From assembly GCA_948567375.1 (NCBI GenBank), contig OX419756.1:625001-689000 (forward strand): a DNA stretch of 64,000 bases, given 5' to 3'. Shown in pieces: positions 22,130-34,300 of the stretch; position 1 is the first letter of the stretch, and the number at the start of each line of letters is the position of its first letter. The DNA is from Lunularia cruciata (taxonomy: Eukaryota; Streptophyta; Marchantiopsida; Lunulariales; Lunulariaceae). The position numbers were made by a program, and so were the translations under genes. The notes beneath the pieces were generated by a model. That model had not been told where the DNA came from, did not search any database, and was given only the letters and a program-made list of their open reading frames with translations.

Positions 22130-23480
22130 TTCACCACTCCAAGTCTGTGAACAACTGTGAAATCATACTCCTATAAAATCAGAGCCCATTGTGCAAGCTT
22201 CCCTGAAAGCTTGTCGGACTCCATCAACCACTTCAGTGGCTGATGATCAGTGATGAATGTGAAGGGGTTACCAAATAGGTAACATCAGAAATGTGCTACT
22301 GCCCAAACTGCTGCCAAGCACTCTCCCTCATATGAACTATACTTCACCTCTGCTGAATTGTTGGAGCAACTAGCATAGGCCACCACAAACTCATTCCCCT
22401 CATCATCATGCTGGGTGAGCACCACTCCAAGCTCCAACATACTCCAATCAGTATGAACCTAAAATGGTTGTCCTCTGATCGGTCTCCTCAAAATAGGAGC
22501 AGATGTCAACCTCTCCTTGAGCTCTACAAAAGCTCTCTCTTGCTCATCTCCCCAACACCACTCATGTATAAGCTTGGTCAGCTTTGTCAAGGCCTTGGCA
22601 ATGGCACTAAATCCTCTAACATAGCGGCGATAGAAGTTTGCCAACCCAAGGAATACTCGCACTCTGCTCACATCCGTAGGCCAAGGAATACGTGCAATAG
22701 TCTCTACCTTGGTTTGCTGAACACCAAGTCCTCTAGGGTAGATAGTGTGACCCAAATACTCAACCTGCTTGTGGAAGAACCTACACTTCCTAGGATGTAA
22801 TTTGAGTCCATGAGATCTCAACCTCTCAAACACCTCCAACAACTGTCTCTCATGCTCCTCCATAATAGTCCTTTAGACCAAAATGTCATCAATATAACAC
22901 TGAGCAAAATCCAATCTAGCTAGGATCCTATCCATGATCCTCTAGAACTCAACATGAGCGTTATTTAACCCAAACGGTAAGAACTACCACTAATATAACA
23001 CATCCTTGCCGTGAGGATCAATAGCCCAAAATGCTATCTTGGACTTATCCTCCTCCTTGATTGGCAACTGATGATATCCCGCTCAAAGATCCAAAGTACT
23101 AAAGACCTTTGCATGCCCAATTGCATCAAAAATCTCCTCCGCTGTAGGCATGACATACCGATCAGCCCTGGTCTGTCGGTTGATAGGACGGTAATCTCCA
23201 CACATCCGCTTATCTATGTAGTTGCCATGCATATCCTTCTTGGCTGGCATCACTGTCGCTGATGCATACTCTCTATGTGAAATCTCCACCAAACCAGCCT
23301 CAAAAAGGTTACTACTTTGGCTCTGAATCAATGTCCTTCCCATGTCACTATAGCGATAAGGACGTCGGAAAATTGATGTACTGCTAGTCAGATCAATCCG
23401 TATACCAGGTCCTTTAAGAGCACCCAAATCCTTCATACTGAAGGCAAAACAACTCGTGTGGCTCCTCAAGAACCTCCAAA
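22130..23480 (-). pseudogene. pol: PM copy C reverse transcriptase and RNase H
   Basis: RT begins with SCFAFSMKDLGALKGPGIRI and EYASATVMPAKKDMHGNY, CGDYRPINRQT, LDL.AGYHQLPI, then CYIDDILV (about 22880-22905) and LGHTIYPRGLGVQ. RNase H follows with [35 protein letters not shown] and DHQPLKWLMESDKLSGKLA. Several stops break the frame, among them one right after the YIDD box. Confidence 0.87.
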
Positions 23481-23880
23481 CCCTCCATCTTTCCTCTCTA
23501 GTAAGCTTGGGTCCAAGATTTGGCTCCCAAGTATCCTCTGTAACTGTAGTAGGAGTGGAAGACGTACTGATTGGCTGCTACACTGGGCCCTTGGGAGCAA
23601 TAGTATCATGCCCCGACCACTAGAGGTCCCAACCTCTATGTGAAAAACTCCCTCCACTCTGGCTGCAAGCTCCACATGTCCTCTAGCTGGATCTCATGTG
23701 GACCAAGAGTGTAATCCAAGTAGCCCACGCTCACTTGGGTGGACTCCAAGTAGATCATTCTCCCTAGTAGCTACTAGATGTGTCCAAGAATACCATGCCC
23801 ACATGGTCCATTTCCCCCAACATGTGCTTGAATCGTCTTGATAGGCACAAGGCTCACAAGTGTCCGAGTGGTGATGCTTA
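23481..23880 (-). pseudogene. PM copy C linker between methyltransferase and RT
   Basis: Low-complexity linker with short repeated units of the type GLLGVHPG / GLLGLHPW (seen cleanly in F at 63712-63993), then a VELAARVEGVFH segment and TIAPKGPV. I recognise no domain. It could be a flexible tether or contain a protease cleavage site. Confidence 0.6.
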
Positions 23881-24940
23881 TGAAGTGCATCCTACGCTGC
23901 TTTGCCAAGCCAAGGCTCACAATCCAGGTCAAACAATTCAGGTCCATAGCCTAACCTAACACCTGATGCTTGGGTGCCTCTGACACTATTGGAACAATGG
24001 TAATACCAGTGCGAAAACCCATCGCCCGCTCTCTCTCATCGGCATTGGGCTCCACCAACTACTATAACTATGAGTCCCAAACAAGTCCAAGTGTTCCCTC
24101 TCGAAAAGCATGAGAGCCTAGGAAACTCATGAGTGTGGAAAATGTGGCTCTAGGCCATCCAACTAGGTTCACCATTGCCATAGGTGACCTATTAGCCACT
24201 ACCACTGTTTGAGACTAATGCCCAACATCCAAGATATCATCAACAAGGATGTGGTCAAGTCATTGAATCCCATCATAAGCATGCTGTAAAACCTCTTTGG
24301 GTAAGAGGTTCATCCACCAAAGACAAAGACAATGAGCCCGGGATCCCACTCTGGCTGCATCTAACAATACAGCAGGTCCCATCCAAGAATGGACCTGATG
24401 TGAACTTGCCACCTCTTTGGTGCAAGAATCACCCATCAAAGGAACGTTCTCCAAAAAGTAAGCTAGAGAAACAGATTGATGAACCTGGAGATGTCGTAGT
24501 ATCTATAACATCTCCCAAAACACACCAAAATGAGGATCCTGAAGACCCAATCCTCTACCAGCACGTGTATGTCCCTGACATGGCCATCTAGAAATCACCA
24601 AGTGAATAGGCTCATGTCTCTCTAGGTCATGCGCTCCCAATAAGGAAATGTCTGCTAGTAGGACCTTCTAGTAACCTCTAACAGCTAACATCGGTAATAA
24701 CTCCAGATACCGATAGGCCAAGTGTGCCACATGATGTAGAGAGACTTGTCTAGTAGTCTCATCTCTCTCTACATACATGTACCTCTGTACTCGGATACCC
24801 GCTTGTAACACCGCAGCTAGTCCGGTGCTGATCCCACCAAACAACTCCAATAGGCATATCCCCTCTATTGGATACTCCCAAGCAATGAGTGTGGTATCTT
24901 GAGGTGTCAAAGCAATCACCTTTAAAGGCTCATCCTCAAA
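23880..24940 (-). pseudogene. PM copy C C5-cytosine DNA methyltransferase-like domain
   Basis: Motifs in element order: CLLELFGGISTGLAAVLQAG (motif I, near 24815-24855), then YVERDE (acidic residue after strand 2); RWPCQGHTRAGRGLGLQDP (motif IV, catalytic Cys codon 24578-24580), then VFWEML.ILRHL; FLENVP (motif VI, ENV codons 24443-24451); GPAVLLDAARVGSRAHCLCL then WWMNLLP (motif VIII-like); a target-recognition-sized stretch with FPPLM; ERERAMGF (about 24020-24045); and AMDLNCLTWIVSLGLA (motif X region, about 23900-23955). The arrangement of about 300 residues resembles DNMT3-type enzymes. It sits between protease and RT in the polyprotein. A stop sits after WEML and others occur, so this copy is not active as it stands. 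Arg in the CLCL part of motif VIII seems lost. Confidence 0.82.
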
Positions 24941-25319
24941 CTCATCTCCTGATGGTACAAAGGCTCCACTCCAAGCATGCTACACCAATTGATCTGCATG
25001 TTGCTGCAATGCCTCCTATGAACTCCACAATGGAACATCCAAGGTAGATAGAACAATCCCACTTGTACTCCAAAGCTGAGTGATCTCCTCTTGTATTGGA
25101 GTATCCTCTACATGGGCGTTGCCCTCTAACAAGTCACCAGGCCAAGTAACTCCACCACTGAAAGCTAAAACTGATATTGCCATGGTCTCGGATTGTAGTG
25201 AGCCAAGACTGCCACTACTGAAGCATACTGTTAGGCGACATACCTGTCCCTCACCAGACTGCCAACTAGGTCTATAAGAGGCTATCTCCTCCTAATAGTC
25301 AATGCTAAAACCCATGGGG

Positions 25320-25720
25320 TATAACAATACTCCCCCAACTAGCACATCATATGACTCAGCTATTGTCACAAAAGCCTGAGCTCACACCACCAAGCTATCA
25401 GTTGGATGACCAGGCTGAACCTAGACAACAAGCTCCCCACATGTGATGTACTGTGTCAAACCACCACCTAGAGATATCTGGATCTGAAATGGACACCTCT
25501 CCACATCGATCTTCCGTAACTCCAGACCAACAACTGCCGCCTTCCCCAACATAAAGGGCTGCGCACCAGAGTCTCTCAAGACTCTTTGTGGTGTATAGAC
25601 CTTCCTTGAAAGTCCCTCCAAACAAAAAATCCCCTTCTAGTTATCCAATAGGACAACATCAGGTGTGAACCGCGCTCTCTCAAAGGCCGGTCTAGCTGGC
25701 AACTCCTCCAGTCTAGCCGC
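25320..25720 (-). pseudogene. PM copy C aspartic protease region
   Basis: VLRDSGAQPFMLGKAAVVGLE gives a D-S-G-A catalytic loop about 70 codons after the conserved TPDVVLLDN. The strand VLVGGVLLYPMGF closes the fold (about 25310-25350). It lies directly upstream of the methyltransferase-like domain, in the same polyprotein order as in A and D. Confidence 0.75.
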
Positions 25721-27740
25721 TATTGCTTGCCATAAACCACTGGTCATTGAATGAATCCCATGCTCCTCAACCAAGTCAGCTCCACTATCAACCACCTCTG
25801 CCCTAGTAGTAACAACCGCATCATCCCTACTCTCACAAAGTGTGGCAGCCAACCGGAACACTAGGGCTGGGTCAACTCCCAATGTAAACATGTCATTGGC
25901 CAAAAACAAAGGACGCCGCATAATCAGTTGAGCCGCCTCCAACATCATGCTAGACTCAGTTTGTGTAGTAGTAGGTGGCTGACTAGTAGGTTGCCCATCA
26001 TGTACTCCATCACCACCTACCACACCTGCACTAGGACGTCTAGGAACCATGGATGTCGTCTGCAATGCCTCAGATAGTGTGAAAGACTAGGGAAGTCTGA
26101 CCTGTCTCCCAACCTCTCCTCTTTGTGTGTCCAGCTCCACTAATGCTCCTCTAGGCTCTAGAGCACATACTGCACTCCTAGTCACTACTATAGATGCATC
26201 CACTTGTGCTGCTCCGCACATGAAGTCCAAAGCATCTCTATCACCAGCATATGCGGTGGAAGCCTCAACACCCAAATTTGATCTCCTTTGAGCAATAGCC
26301 ATACTAGCCAATCTCTGCTCCAACTGCTCAATCCGAGTAGCCATAGCTGTGTCAGAAGTAAGGGTAGGTACTGCACCCCTACTAGGTGTAGATCCTCTAC
26401 CACCTCATCCTCCATGAATTGGAGCTCCTCTACTACCTACCATAGCAAAACTACCACTTCTTAACTCTGGGTGTAGGTCAAAACACCGGTCACTAGTGTG
26501 ACCAAATCTGTGGCAATGCTCACACTACCTTTGTGTTGGCTATGATGCACCCGAGGTATCAGGCCCACTGCCTGGAGTACACTCTCTCTGATGGTGAGGT
26601 CCACTACAAGTCCAACAAGCAACACCACCACTCACTGGCTGCTGCTGACCCAAAAATGAAGGTAAGGATCAAACTCCACTAGGCCCTCCACTCGCTCCAT
26701 AGGATCTGGGCTATCCACCCTGTCCTCAAAAACCAATTGGGCGTGGTGCACTCTATTGCACTCTAGAAGAAGTCACAACTGTGGATGAGATCTCCCTACC
26801 AAATCCAGATGTCATCACTCTCTCCTCCACCATGTTGAGCTCAATACGCTCAACCAAACCAAAGACCACTGCCAAAGTAGGCAAAGTAGCATGTAATAAT
26901 GTAGCATCATGAACTCTACGTCACAACTCCCTATCCAATATCCCATACCAAAACTGGACTGCCTGGGCCTCGGTAACTCCCTGAGTGGAACTGATCAGCC
27001 GCCTCGTGCGAGTGTATGCCTCGCATAGGCTTTCTCTAGCCTACAAGCTCCTCAGCTTGTCAGTCCGCACTCCTTGGTAGTTTTGCCTCAAACACTGGAA
27101 GAACTCCACCATGGGGTTAAACCCCAATACCACACCACCTCCTATAGCAGTACCTCCACTCGTATTAGCACTATCTCTAGCTAGTGCACTTCCACTAGCT
27201 CCACCAACACTACTCGAGCTAGAACTTGTAGGTACAGCCGATCTACTCTTGGCCACCGAGCCTGAAGTGATGGACACATAGTGTGGAGACTAATACTGTC
27301 TCCATAACTCAATCTCCTCCAAATGAGCTCTCCTAAACTCATGGTAGTCATCCATCGGCGGACCCTCCAGATGCTGAAACAACCCCTTCCATGCCATGAA
27401 AGGTGTGAACAAAGTTGGGTTCCACATCTGTTGCAAATCACACCAACTATCAAACTCTTGGATGAAGTCATCCAACTCAATAGTACCCACTATACCAAAG
27501 TAACACCTAGGGCCTTTGGAGGCCCTATAAATCTCATCCATGTCCCACACCAAGTGCATTCTCAACTGAATCAACTCTTGTGTTGAACTCCAACTCAGAG
27601 TCAATCTCCTCCCTCACTGGGACCTGAGATACAGGCTGATACCGAGCACCACTCCAAGAAAACCCACTGCGTACTATAAGGCTAACTCCTCTGGAATCCC
27701 CAAAGAACTCCGTTGTGACCAAGTAACCGCAACAACAAAC
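25721..27740 (-). pseudogene. gag: PM copy C gag
   Basis: Capsid part about 27700-26780: DMDEIYRASKGP, GTIELDDFIQEFDSWCDLQQ, MDDYHEFRRAHLEEIELWRQ, GFNPMVEFFQCLRQNYQGVR and RTDKLRSL. Nucleocapsid has two knuckles: one near 26595-26625, and CEHCHRFGHTSDRC (CX2CX4HX4C, about 26480-26521). A coiled-coil-like segment follows (IEQLEQRLASMAIAQRR), then FMCGAAQVDAS and a Pro/Ser-rich stretch up to the protease. Serine-rich low-complexity tracts lie in the middle of Gag. Frameshifts and stops interrupt it. The exact start codon is not clear. Confidence 0.78.
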
Positions 27741-28980
27741 CCAAACCACCAACTGCAACCGCAAGTCACAACCGCAAGTGCCCACCAAGTGCCAACACCA
27801 ACTAAGCACCACCCATCAATGCAACTCTAACCGTGATAACTACACTAGGAGAAAGGGCAACTTGTAACCTACCATCATAACATGCACTCTCACGGTCTGT
27901 AGGTCATCACTTCTTGCCTCACCGAAGAGAAACAAAGGTAGTTTGACTAGTCATCACTCCAGCCTCACTACCAAGAGCACACCAAAGCACCAACACTCAG
28001 AAGTTAGGGCACCTCACACAAACGTGGTGCACAAATAGGAAGCAAAGAATGGAAGGGGTCCAATCACAAGAAATCTAAATGAAAACCCTCCATCTCATAA
28101 CACAACACAAGATTGACTCTACCACCGTTTGGCATATGACATAAGAGAAGTTTGTATCTAAGTCCTAAGCTACCAGGATCACCAAGAATGGGATCAAACT
28201 GCCTCTCCTAGCCAAAGCTACATGTGTATAGATAACAGTGGCATAGTCACTAGGACAATAAGTGAGGGTGGACCAATTGGCTAGGGCACTAGTCTAGGAG
28301 CAAGCGATCTAGGGGTCAAACCCTATTGCGCACAATCTAGCATGAAAGGCAGATTTTGCTAACCAATGACCAAGATCTACTCTAAACTAGCTAGCCTCAT
28401 GCCAACAAGCTGGTTTGCTGGCCCTTCTAGGCCTTTGTAGCCTCTCATAGCACACAGCCCTATGCCTTGAAGCCTCAAAATGCCAAAATTCAGTCAAATG
28501 AGGCCTTTCTTCTTGCCACTTTGAGCTCCTCCAAATCTGGCCAAAATCTAACATAAATCCCAACCAAAATCTGACATAAACCCTAAAGTTGGTGATCCGC
28601 CAAATCTCCCACTAACTTTCCACTCAAGCCAAATTGACAACACAAGTTTTTCCAAATCACAAATTCATGAGAATAGCTTCCCAACTCCACCTTCAATTTG
28701 ACTTTCTGAGCCCAACTCGTAGCAAATTGGTCTCGCCTTCACCTCTTGAGCTCAAAATCACAACCAATGCTCAAAATTTGCTCCTTCTTTGCTCAAAATT
28801 TGGCCAACGCTTCTGCACATAGTTTGCATAACTGCCAAATTTGCATCAATTGAACAAGCTTCTACACACTAGGGAAACACCAAACTTGAATCAAGCTACC
28901 AATGATCCACCAAGCTTGGAGATACCACCAACACTCAAAGTTCTTGCACCCGATTTCCCCCTGACTTCACTTCTCTGATG
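27741..28980 (-). other. PM copy C leader
   Basis: Untranslated leader between Y and gag, homologous to 3990-5255 and 53956-54622. Copy C keeps only a short part of the TTTGGAGGAGTTT-type iteration (about 28520-28560), less than A and E. Confidence 0.7.
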
Positions 28981-29503
28981 TAATCAGATTGTTTACCACT
29001 CTCAATTCAACTCAACTCAACTTAGTACTTGATCTGCCACTGTATAAATTGCCAAGAACTAGGCACTGATTACAATCAAGCCACACCCACTCAAGCATAG
29101 AGAATCCAGGTGATGTTTGCCGGCCTCTGTCCACCATAGCCAGGAACTCGAAGGCTCAACATCAGAGAAGTGAGCTCTCTGGAGCTCACTTTGAAACTAT
29201 ACCCCCGGACTTGAGCTAGCTCTGAAACCCTAACGGTTCTACTGACGGCACACTCGACGGTGCAAATGGTGCAAGTCAGTACCTCAAACACAAAATCTGA
29301 CCTTCGGAAAGTAGTCTCTGAGAAACTGTTGAAATAACTCTAACTACTATCATTGGAACTCTAGTGTTTGAGCAATCTAGATGCGACACTACAAATGACG
29401 TGACAATATATATATCACTACATAATATACATTGCTATCAACATCATACACTACGGAAGCACAACTTACACATAAGTCATACATAGACTCTAAAGTGCCA
29501 CAA
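28981..29503 (-). repeat. Junction of copies C and D: C 5' Y block next to D terminal X2
   Basis: In element sense D ends with X2 (29503-29406) and C begins at once with Y (29405-28981, TGTCACGTC to CTGATTA, followed by CATCAGAGAAG). There is no spacer, TSD or host DNA between them. Confidence 0.85.
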
Positions 29504-29638
29504 TAATCAGATTGTTTACCACTCTCAACTCAACTTAGATCAATACTTGATCTGTCAATCTATAAACTACCAACAACTAGGCACTGATTACAATCAAGCC
29601 ACATCCACTTTAGCTAAGAGAATTCAGGTGATGCTCTA

Positions 29639-30450
29639 TGACAACTCGGCAACTATAACTTTTGCGGGAAATAGGTAAGTAAAGTTTGTTCTTGAAGAGA
29701 TATGATTTAGAATTGGCCAAATACAAAGCAAAGTAACAATCTTCAGTTCTTCTTGGTTGCGTCTTTAATCTCTCAGGTAGAAACTACACCCAGAACAGAG
29801 TAACAAGCACTAATTGGCAGTCTTATCACAAATTAACACTTCTTAATCACAACTCCATCAAATCTTTCCAAACAATCTTGATTATGATGATTTAGGCTCT
29901 CCCAAAAACGGCAATTCATTGCAAAATGACTTTGCCTTAGAATTGTGTTCCACCCCTCCACTGAAGGCACAACTTCCTCGATCTAAATTGCTTCATATCA
30001 ACTTTGCGTTGCACTCACAAATGCAGAATACTACTAACACTACAATTCCTCTCAGATTTGTCCAGGCATTGTTCCGATTGCACTTCACTCAGGATCAAAC
30101 ACACAAATGAAGATTAAGGTTGCAGAATCCAACATCCAACAAACACACTGATTTTCAATTCAAAATTCTCCCAACACTCACAAACACAAACACAATGTTG
30201 ATACTCAAAATTAAGCTCAAACGACAAGCACTGCTTCACAACACTTTGCTTTATCTATTCTCAGAAATTATGAGCACTGAACAACATAAGACTGCAAATG
30301 CCACTCTTAAATAGTGAAGCAAACTACAGTTCTAACAACTAAACTATTCCCTAACAACTCTTCCTACCTGCAGATCTGAAATAACAATGCACCTCTTCAT
30401 ATCTACCTCTTCAAATCTCAAAATCTGTTACTAATCCAATCTGATGTCTA
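29639..30450 (-). repeat. H1 3' LTR
   Basis: 812 bp, collinear with 58519-59331 (813 bp) over its whole length. Element-sense end is GAGTTGTCA; the start has drifted to TAGACATCAG (TGACATCGG in H2). Confidence 0.82.
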
Positions 30451-30472
30451 CTTCTTCCTTGGCTTTCAATCC

Positions 30473-32874
30473 CTATCCCGAAGTAACTTCACTCACTATT
30501 ACTCTGTCCTTGGGTTTCATAACTCTTAACTCCTCTACTAATTTTAACATTTCTCTTTCCTGATTTGCAATTCCACTAGTAGGTAATCCATCTAAACCTT
30601 TATCTCCCAACCCACTCTTCTCTAACATCTCCAATGGTAACTCTGAAGTCTTTTGCACTCCTATGTCATCTACTTTGGGTTTTGCTCTTACATCCTTCCA
30701 AAGTTTATCTATCTCTAATTTCACTAAGTCTAATCTAATTGTGATATTGTCTTCTACTTCCAATATCTTTCTATCTACACGAGTTCTGAGACTGATAAGT
30801 AAAGCATTCAAATCTTTATCCTTTGCATTTCTCCTCCTCGTCTCTTGCACCAACAACTTCAACTCATAAAGTCTCGTTTCTTCAATTTGCACGCTTGCTT
30901 TTGTACTCAATGTTGCATTCATCTTGATCACAATCTCCTTCAATGGCTCCAATCTCATTCTTGTCTCCCATTCTCAATCTACAAGCCAATCTTCTCTGTA
31001 CATTGCTAATTCCGCTTTGAACTTGGCTTTCACAGTCTCCTTCTCCTTCTCCTTCTGCATAATCTTCTCCTCTAGATTGCAAAGTAACTCTCTCAATCTT
31101 TTTTCCTCTTTGTATCTTGTTGTCAACTCTCTTTGCCAGAGCTGCTTCTTCTCTTCTACACTTTCCATCACTCTATTGAGCTCTTGCTCTTTCTCTGCTA
31201 CTTCTGCATAGCATGGATAATTTCTAATCTCAAATCAACAAACTGCTACTTCAAGATTTCATACTCAGCCACTTGCCTTTCCCTCACTATGTCACTCTGT
31301 TCTATGAATCCATCTCTATTCCTCGCTTCTTTCTTCAAGTTCTCAATCACTTGATTCTATACTACTGCATCTACTCGTAGTACTTCCTTTTCCTCCTCAC
31401 CTCGGATTATACTCTTCTTTAACTCCGAGTTCTCTTCTTCCAACCAAGCTAACACCTGCAATACAGTCTTCACCTCCGGACACTTTGACTGCATCTTCTT
31501 CTTCCTATGCTCTAACTTCACCAACAACAGGCACACAACCTCCCATAGATACTCTACTCCTTCACTTGCATTTATTTCGACTCACGGACTTATCTCCTTC
31601 TTCACCTCTTCCTCACTTGACACTCATCTTCTAAGCCACAATCGCCTTATAGGAATGGATTCTTTGCTCCCCGAACTTTCATCCTCTTCTTCTCTTACCT
31701 TACTCAGCCCCACTCCACACTTTGCCTTTTGTCTGGAACAAACTCCCCTTTGAATTGAACCTCTTTTCTCCTCTTGTTCTGGAACTTTGTCTTCCAGTTT
31801 TGAGTTACCTTTCTCCTCCGTCTCCATCTTGTCTTCCTCCTCTTTGGGTACCAATTTCATCTCCACACCATCATTGCTATCACTACTTGTGTCTCCACTC
31901 TGCAGTGTGAACTCGGGTTCTTCCTCCCTCTCCGAGTCTTTGGACTTGCACTCGGCTTCTCCTTCTGACTCTTCTTCCGACAAATGTGATTACCACCAAC
32001 TCTTTCCTCGGGTTTACCCTTCTAGCCTTCTAAGGTCTTGCTTTCTCTACTTCTTCTTCTCCTTGTCGGCTTCTCTTCTTTGACTTTGGAGTGCTCACTT
32101 CCAACTGCATACGCTGCCCCATGTGCGTGTAGTACTCATCATTGCTCCTGATTTGAAGAATGTATTGCTGCTCCTCTGTATCAACATCTCTTCTTAAGTC
32201 GGGATGGAAATGGGACACCATCTTATTTTGCTCCGCCGCATTGAGCAAGTTCAGCCCCAGATAGAAATGGGCTGCAAATGGCACATTGTAATGTGGAGGC
32301 AACTTGTCCTGCAAATTCCACACCATCTATCTCATCCTCCCATGAAGACACTTTGCCCAATTAATTGGCTCTCCTACAAACATCTTATGGAAGAACACTG
32401 CTTGGTGCTTCATCACATAAGCTATTCTCTCCGGCTTCTAGATTGCCATTAGAGCACTCATGATCCCTCTCTTGATAGGATCCTTGTAGCTCTCCATTTT
32501 GTAGTCATTCTTGGTGCGCTTCGAAAGAAGGCATCTCTCACTTCTTGGGTTTCTTTGGCTACTTCCTCCTTCCCCAAGAACGTGGCACTATGCTCTGCGC
32601 CTACTTCTCTCCCAAGTACTAACCTCCAATCCGACTCTATCCATTGAGCCGGATTTCCTCTCTTCCCTTCTTCCTCAGGGCCATCTAGACACTTACTCTC
32701 AGTGATCTCAGTCATGAACCCTAGAAAGCTAACATTCCAATTCCATGCCAAGAATGTGATCCAAAGCCTGCTCAAGACCTCAATTCTTGCAATCACATCT
32801 AACTTCCAAATTGCATAATTTCTCACTGCAAATTTGGAGTTCTTCTTCCCACCTCCCATCTTTCTCTCTTCCAC
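30473..32874 (-). pseudogene. H1 coiled-coil / gag-like protein (broken)
   Basis: Fragments in at least two frames line up on one strand: 32874-32458 (KFAVRNYAIWKLDVIARIEV), about 32430-32030 (QAVFFHKMFVGEPINWAKCL, then RQQ-like coil), 31983-31624 (very acidic, Glu/Ser/Lys-rich), 31171-30974 and 30958-30473 (heptad-rich helices, for example LRTRVDRKILEVEDNI and VKLEIDKLWKDV). It reads as an N-terminal folded part, an acidic disordered middle and a long coiled coil. No zinc knuckle, protease or RT is seen. It may be a structural Gag-like protein of a non-autonomous element. The family is not recognised by name; relatives lie at 59332-59729 and about 44800-46420. Confidence 0.6.
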
Positions 32875-33741
32875 TCTGGGCTAGGGACTATTCTTCCTAT
32901 TGATTCCCGGATTAACTCTCTCAACTTCCTCTCAACACACCAATGCGTCTTTGACTATACTTTCCTTCTCACGATCTCCTACAAGACGACTTCTTAACAG
33001 GGATGGGAAATTGCTTGTCATTGCTTTGTCTTTAGACCAATTTTTATAAAGTCGTGCCTTCTCCATCTTTCTTCAATTTGAGTTTCTACCGAGAAATCAC
33101 ACCTCTTGCATGCTCTTGCTCTTGTCACTGTCAAGTGTCCTTCACACATATGACCGCCATTTTTGAATGGTACCTTCTTGAATGTCTCGCCCCAAAGGAA
33201 AGTTGTTATATTATCCTCGCCTCAGGTTGAGCACCCCTGATACAAAGACTCCTTACTTTGGGTTTTATGCTGACATGGCAATTCCGAGTACCTCGCCTTA
33301 TGACCCGAAGTCACATTACCTCGGGTTACATCCTGGGGACACTTCTCTTTGCCTTCTTTGGCCATATAGGCACAATATGACTTCTCTGTACACTTCTTCT
33401 TCAAAATTGAGAAAAAAACAAAAATGTGGGTACCACACGCTTGCCGGCCTCTGTCCACCATAGCCAGGAACTCAAAGGCTCAACATCAGAGAAGTGAGCT
33501 CTTTGGAGCTGCACTTCAAAAGTATACTCCCAAGACTCAAGCTAGGTCTAAACCCTAATGGTCCTGCTGACGGTGCAAATGGTGCAAAGTGATGGTGGGC
33601 CCTACTGTAAAGTTTGTACCCCAAACACAAAATCTGACCGTCGGGAAGTAGTCTCTAAGAAACTGCTGAAATAACTCTAACTACTATCACTAGAACTCCA
33701 GTGTCCGAGCAATTTAGATGCAACACTATAAATGGCATGAC

Positions 33742-34060
33742 AGTTGTTATGCGTATATACATTGCTACACAACATACATCGCTGTCAACATCATACACTA
33801 TAGAAGCACAACTCACACATAAGTCATACATAGACTCTAAACTGCCACAATGCCCCCCTAGCTGGCGGTTAGGTCCCTCTAACTCCAGATAGCCATCTAC
33901 TCTAAGTATATGGTATACCTTATAATGGGCAAAGCTCAGGAGGCCGGGTGCTATGGAGCCCCATCGTTAGTCGCATATCCGCAATCTATACCATATAAAG
34001 AATAACTAGCTATAGGTCAAGTAAATCTAAGATATAACCATTGTCCCTGAGGAACCACCA
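33742..34060 (-). repeat. PM copy D X1 block, polypurine tract and 3' UTR
   Basis: X1 is 33850-33742 in element sense, preceded by the tract and the approximately 200-bp 3' UTR also seen in A, C and F between the PHD stop and X1. Confidence 0.78.
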
Positions 34061-34300
34061 TGAGAGGACGAGTCATACATGCCATATATCATTCTCTCAA
34101 ACAACTATCACACACTAACATAGTAGCAGCTCCACCAGAAGAGCCACATAACATACACCTCAAACTTGCACGTACAAGTGCCAAGCTTGGGTCCATAGTA
34201 CCATCAATGTTTGGGAGATGGCATGGCACACAATTGCGCACATGATCCTTCCAAACAACACCATCACGTCCTTCTAACACAAGGATTCTAAATGAAAAAC
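34061..34300 (-). pseudogene. PM copy D PHD finger (broken)
   Basis: CMLCGSSGGAATMLVCDSCL is intact, but a frameshift follows LRE and the last Cys pair reads as Tyr/Phe-type residues in the continuing frame (WLYLRF). The zinc site is therefore lost in this copy. Confidence 0.82.

Larger units (their letters stand above)
18925..29405 (-). mobile_element. PM element copy C
   Basis: Copy C is 10,481 bp, or 9,785 bp without the T1 solo LTR and its TSD. In element sense it runs: Y block (29405-28981), leader (28980-about 27800), gag, protease, methyltransferase, linker, RT, RNase H, integrase, PHD, purine tract, X1, Y, X2 (ends 18925). It has the most complete methyltransferase-like domain in the window. 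Many in-frame stops are present. Confidence 0.9.
29639..33432 (-). mobile_element. H1: LARD-like non-autonomous LTR element
   Basis: Inserted in the 3' Y block of D. The left end is an 812-bp LTR (29639-30450) shared with H2, with TGACA...TGTCA-type ends. A purine-rich tract (GGAAGAAG, about 30451-30465) lies just inside it on the minus strand. The body carries a broken coding region of about 800 codons without RT, integrase or protease motifs. The matching 5' LTR is missing at the right end (about 33432), where Y resumes with GCCGGCCTCTG, so the copy is 5'-truncated or rearranged. No clean TSD was found. The last 430 bp or so are not assigned. Confidence 0.72.

Noticed and set aside
29639-33432. 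H1 coding region as a host coiled-coil gene
   Set aside because: It sits with an LTR and purine tract inside another element, and its end recurs with the same LTR at 58519-59755.
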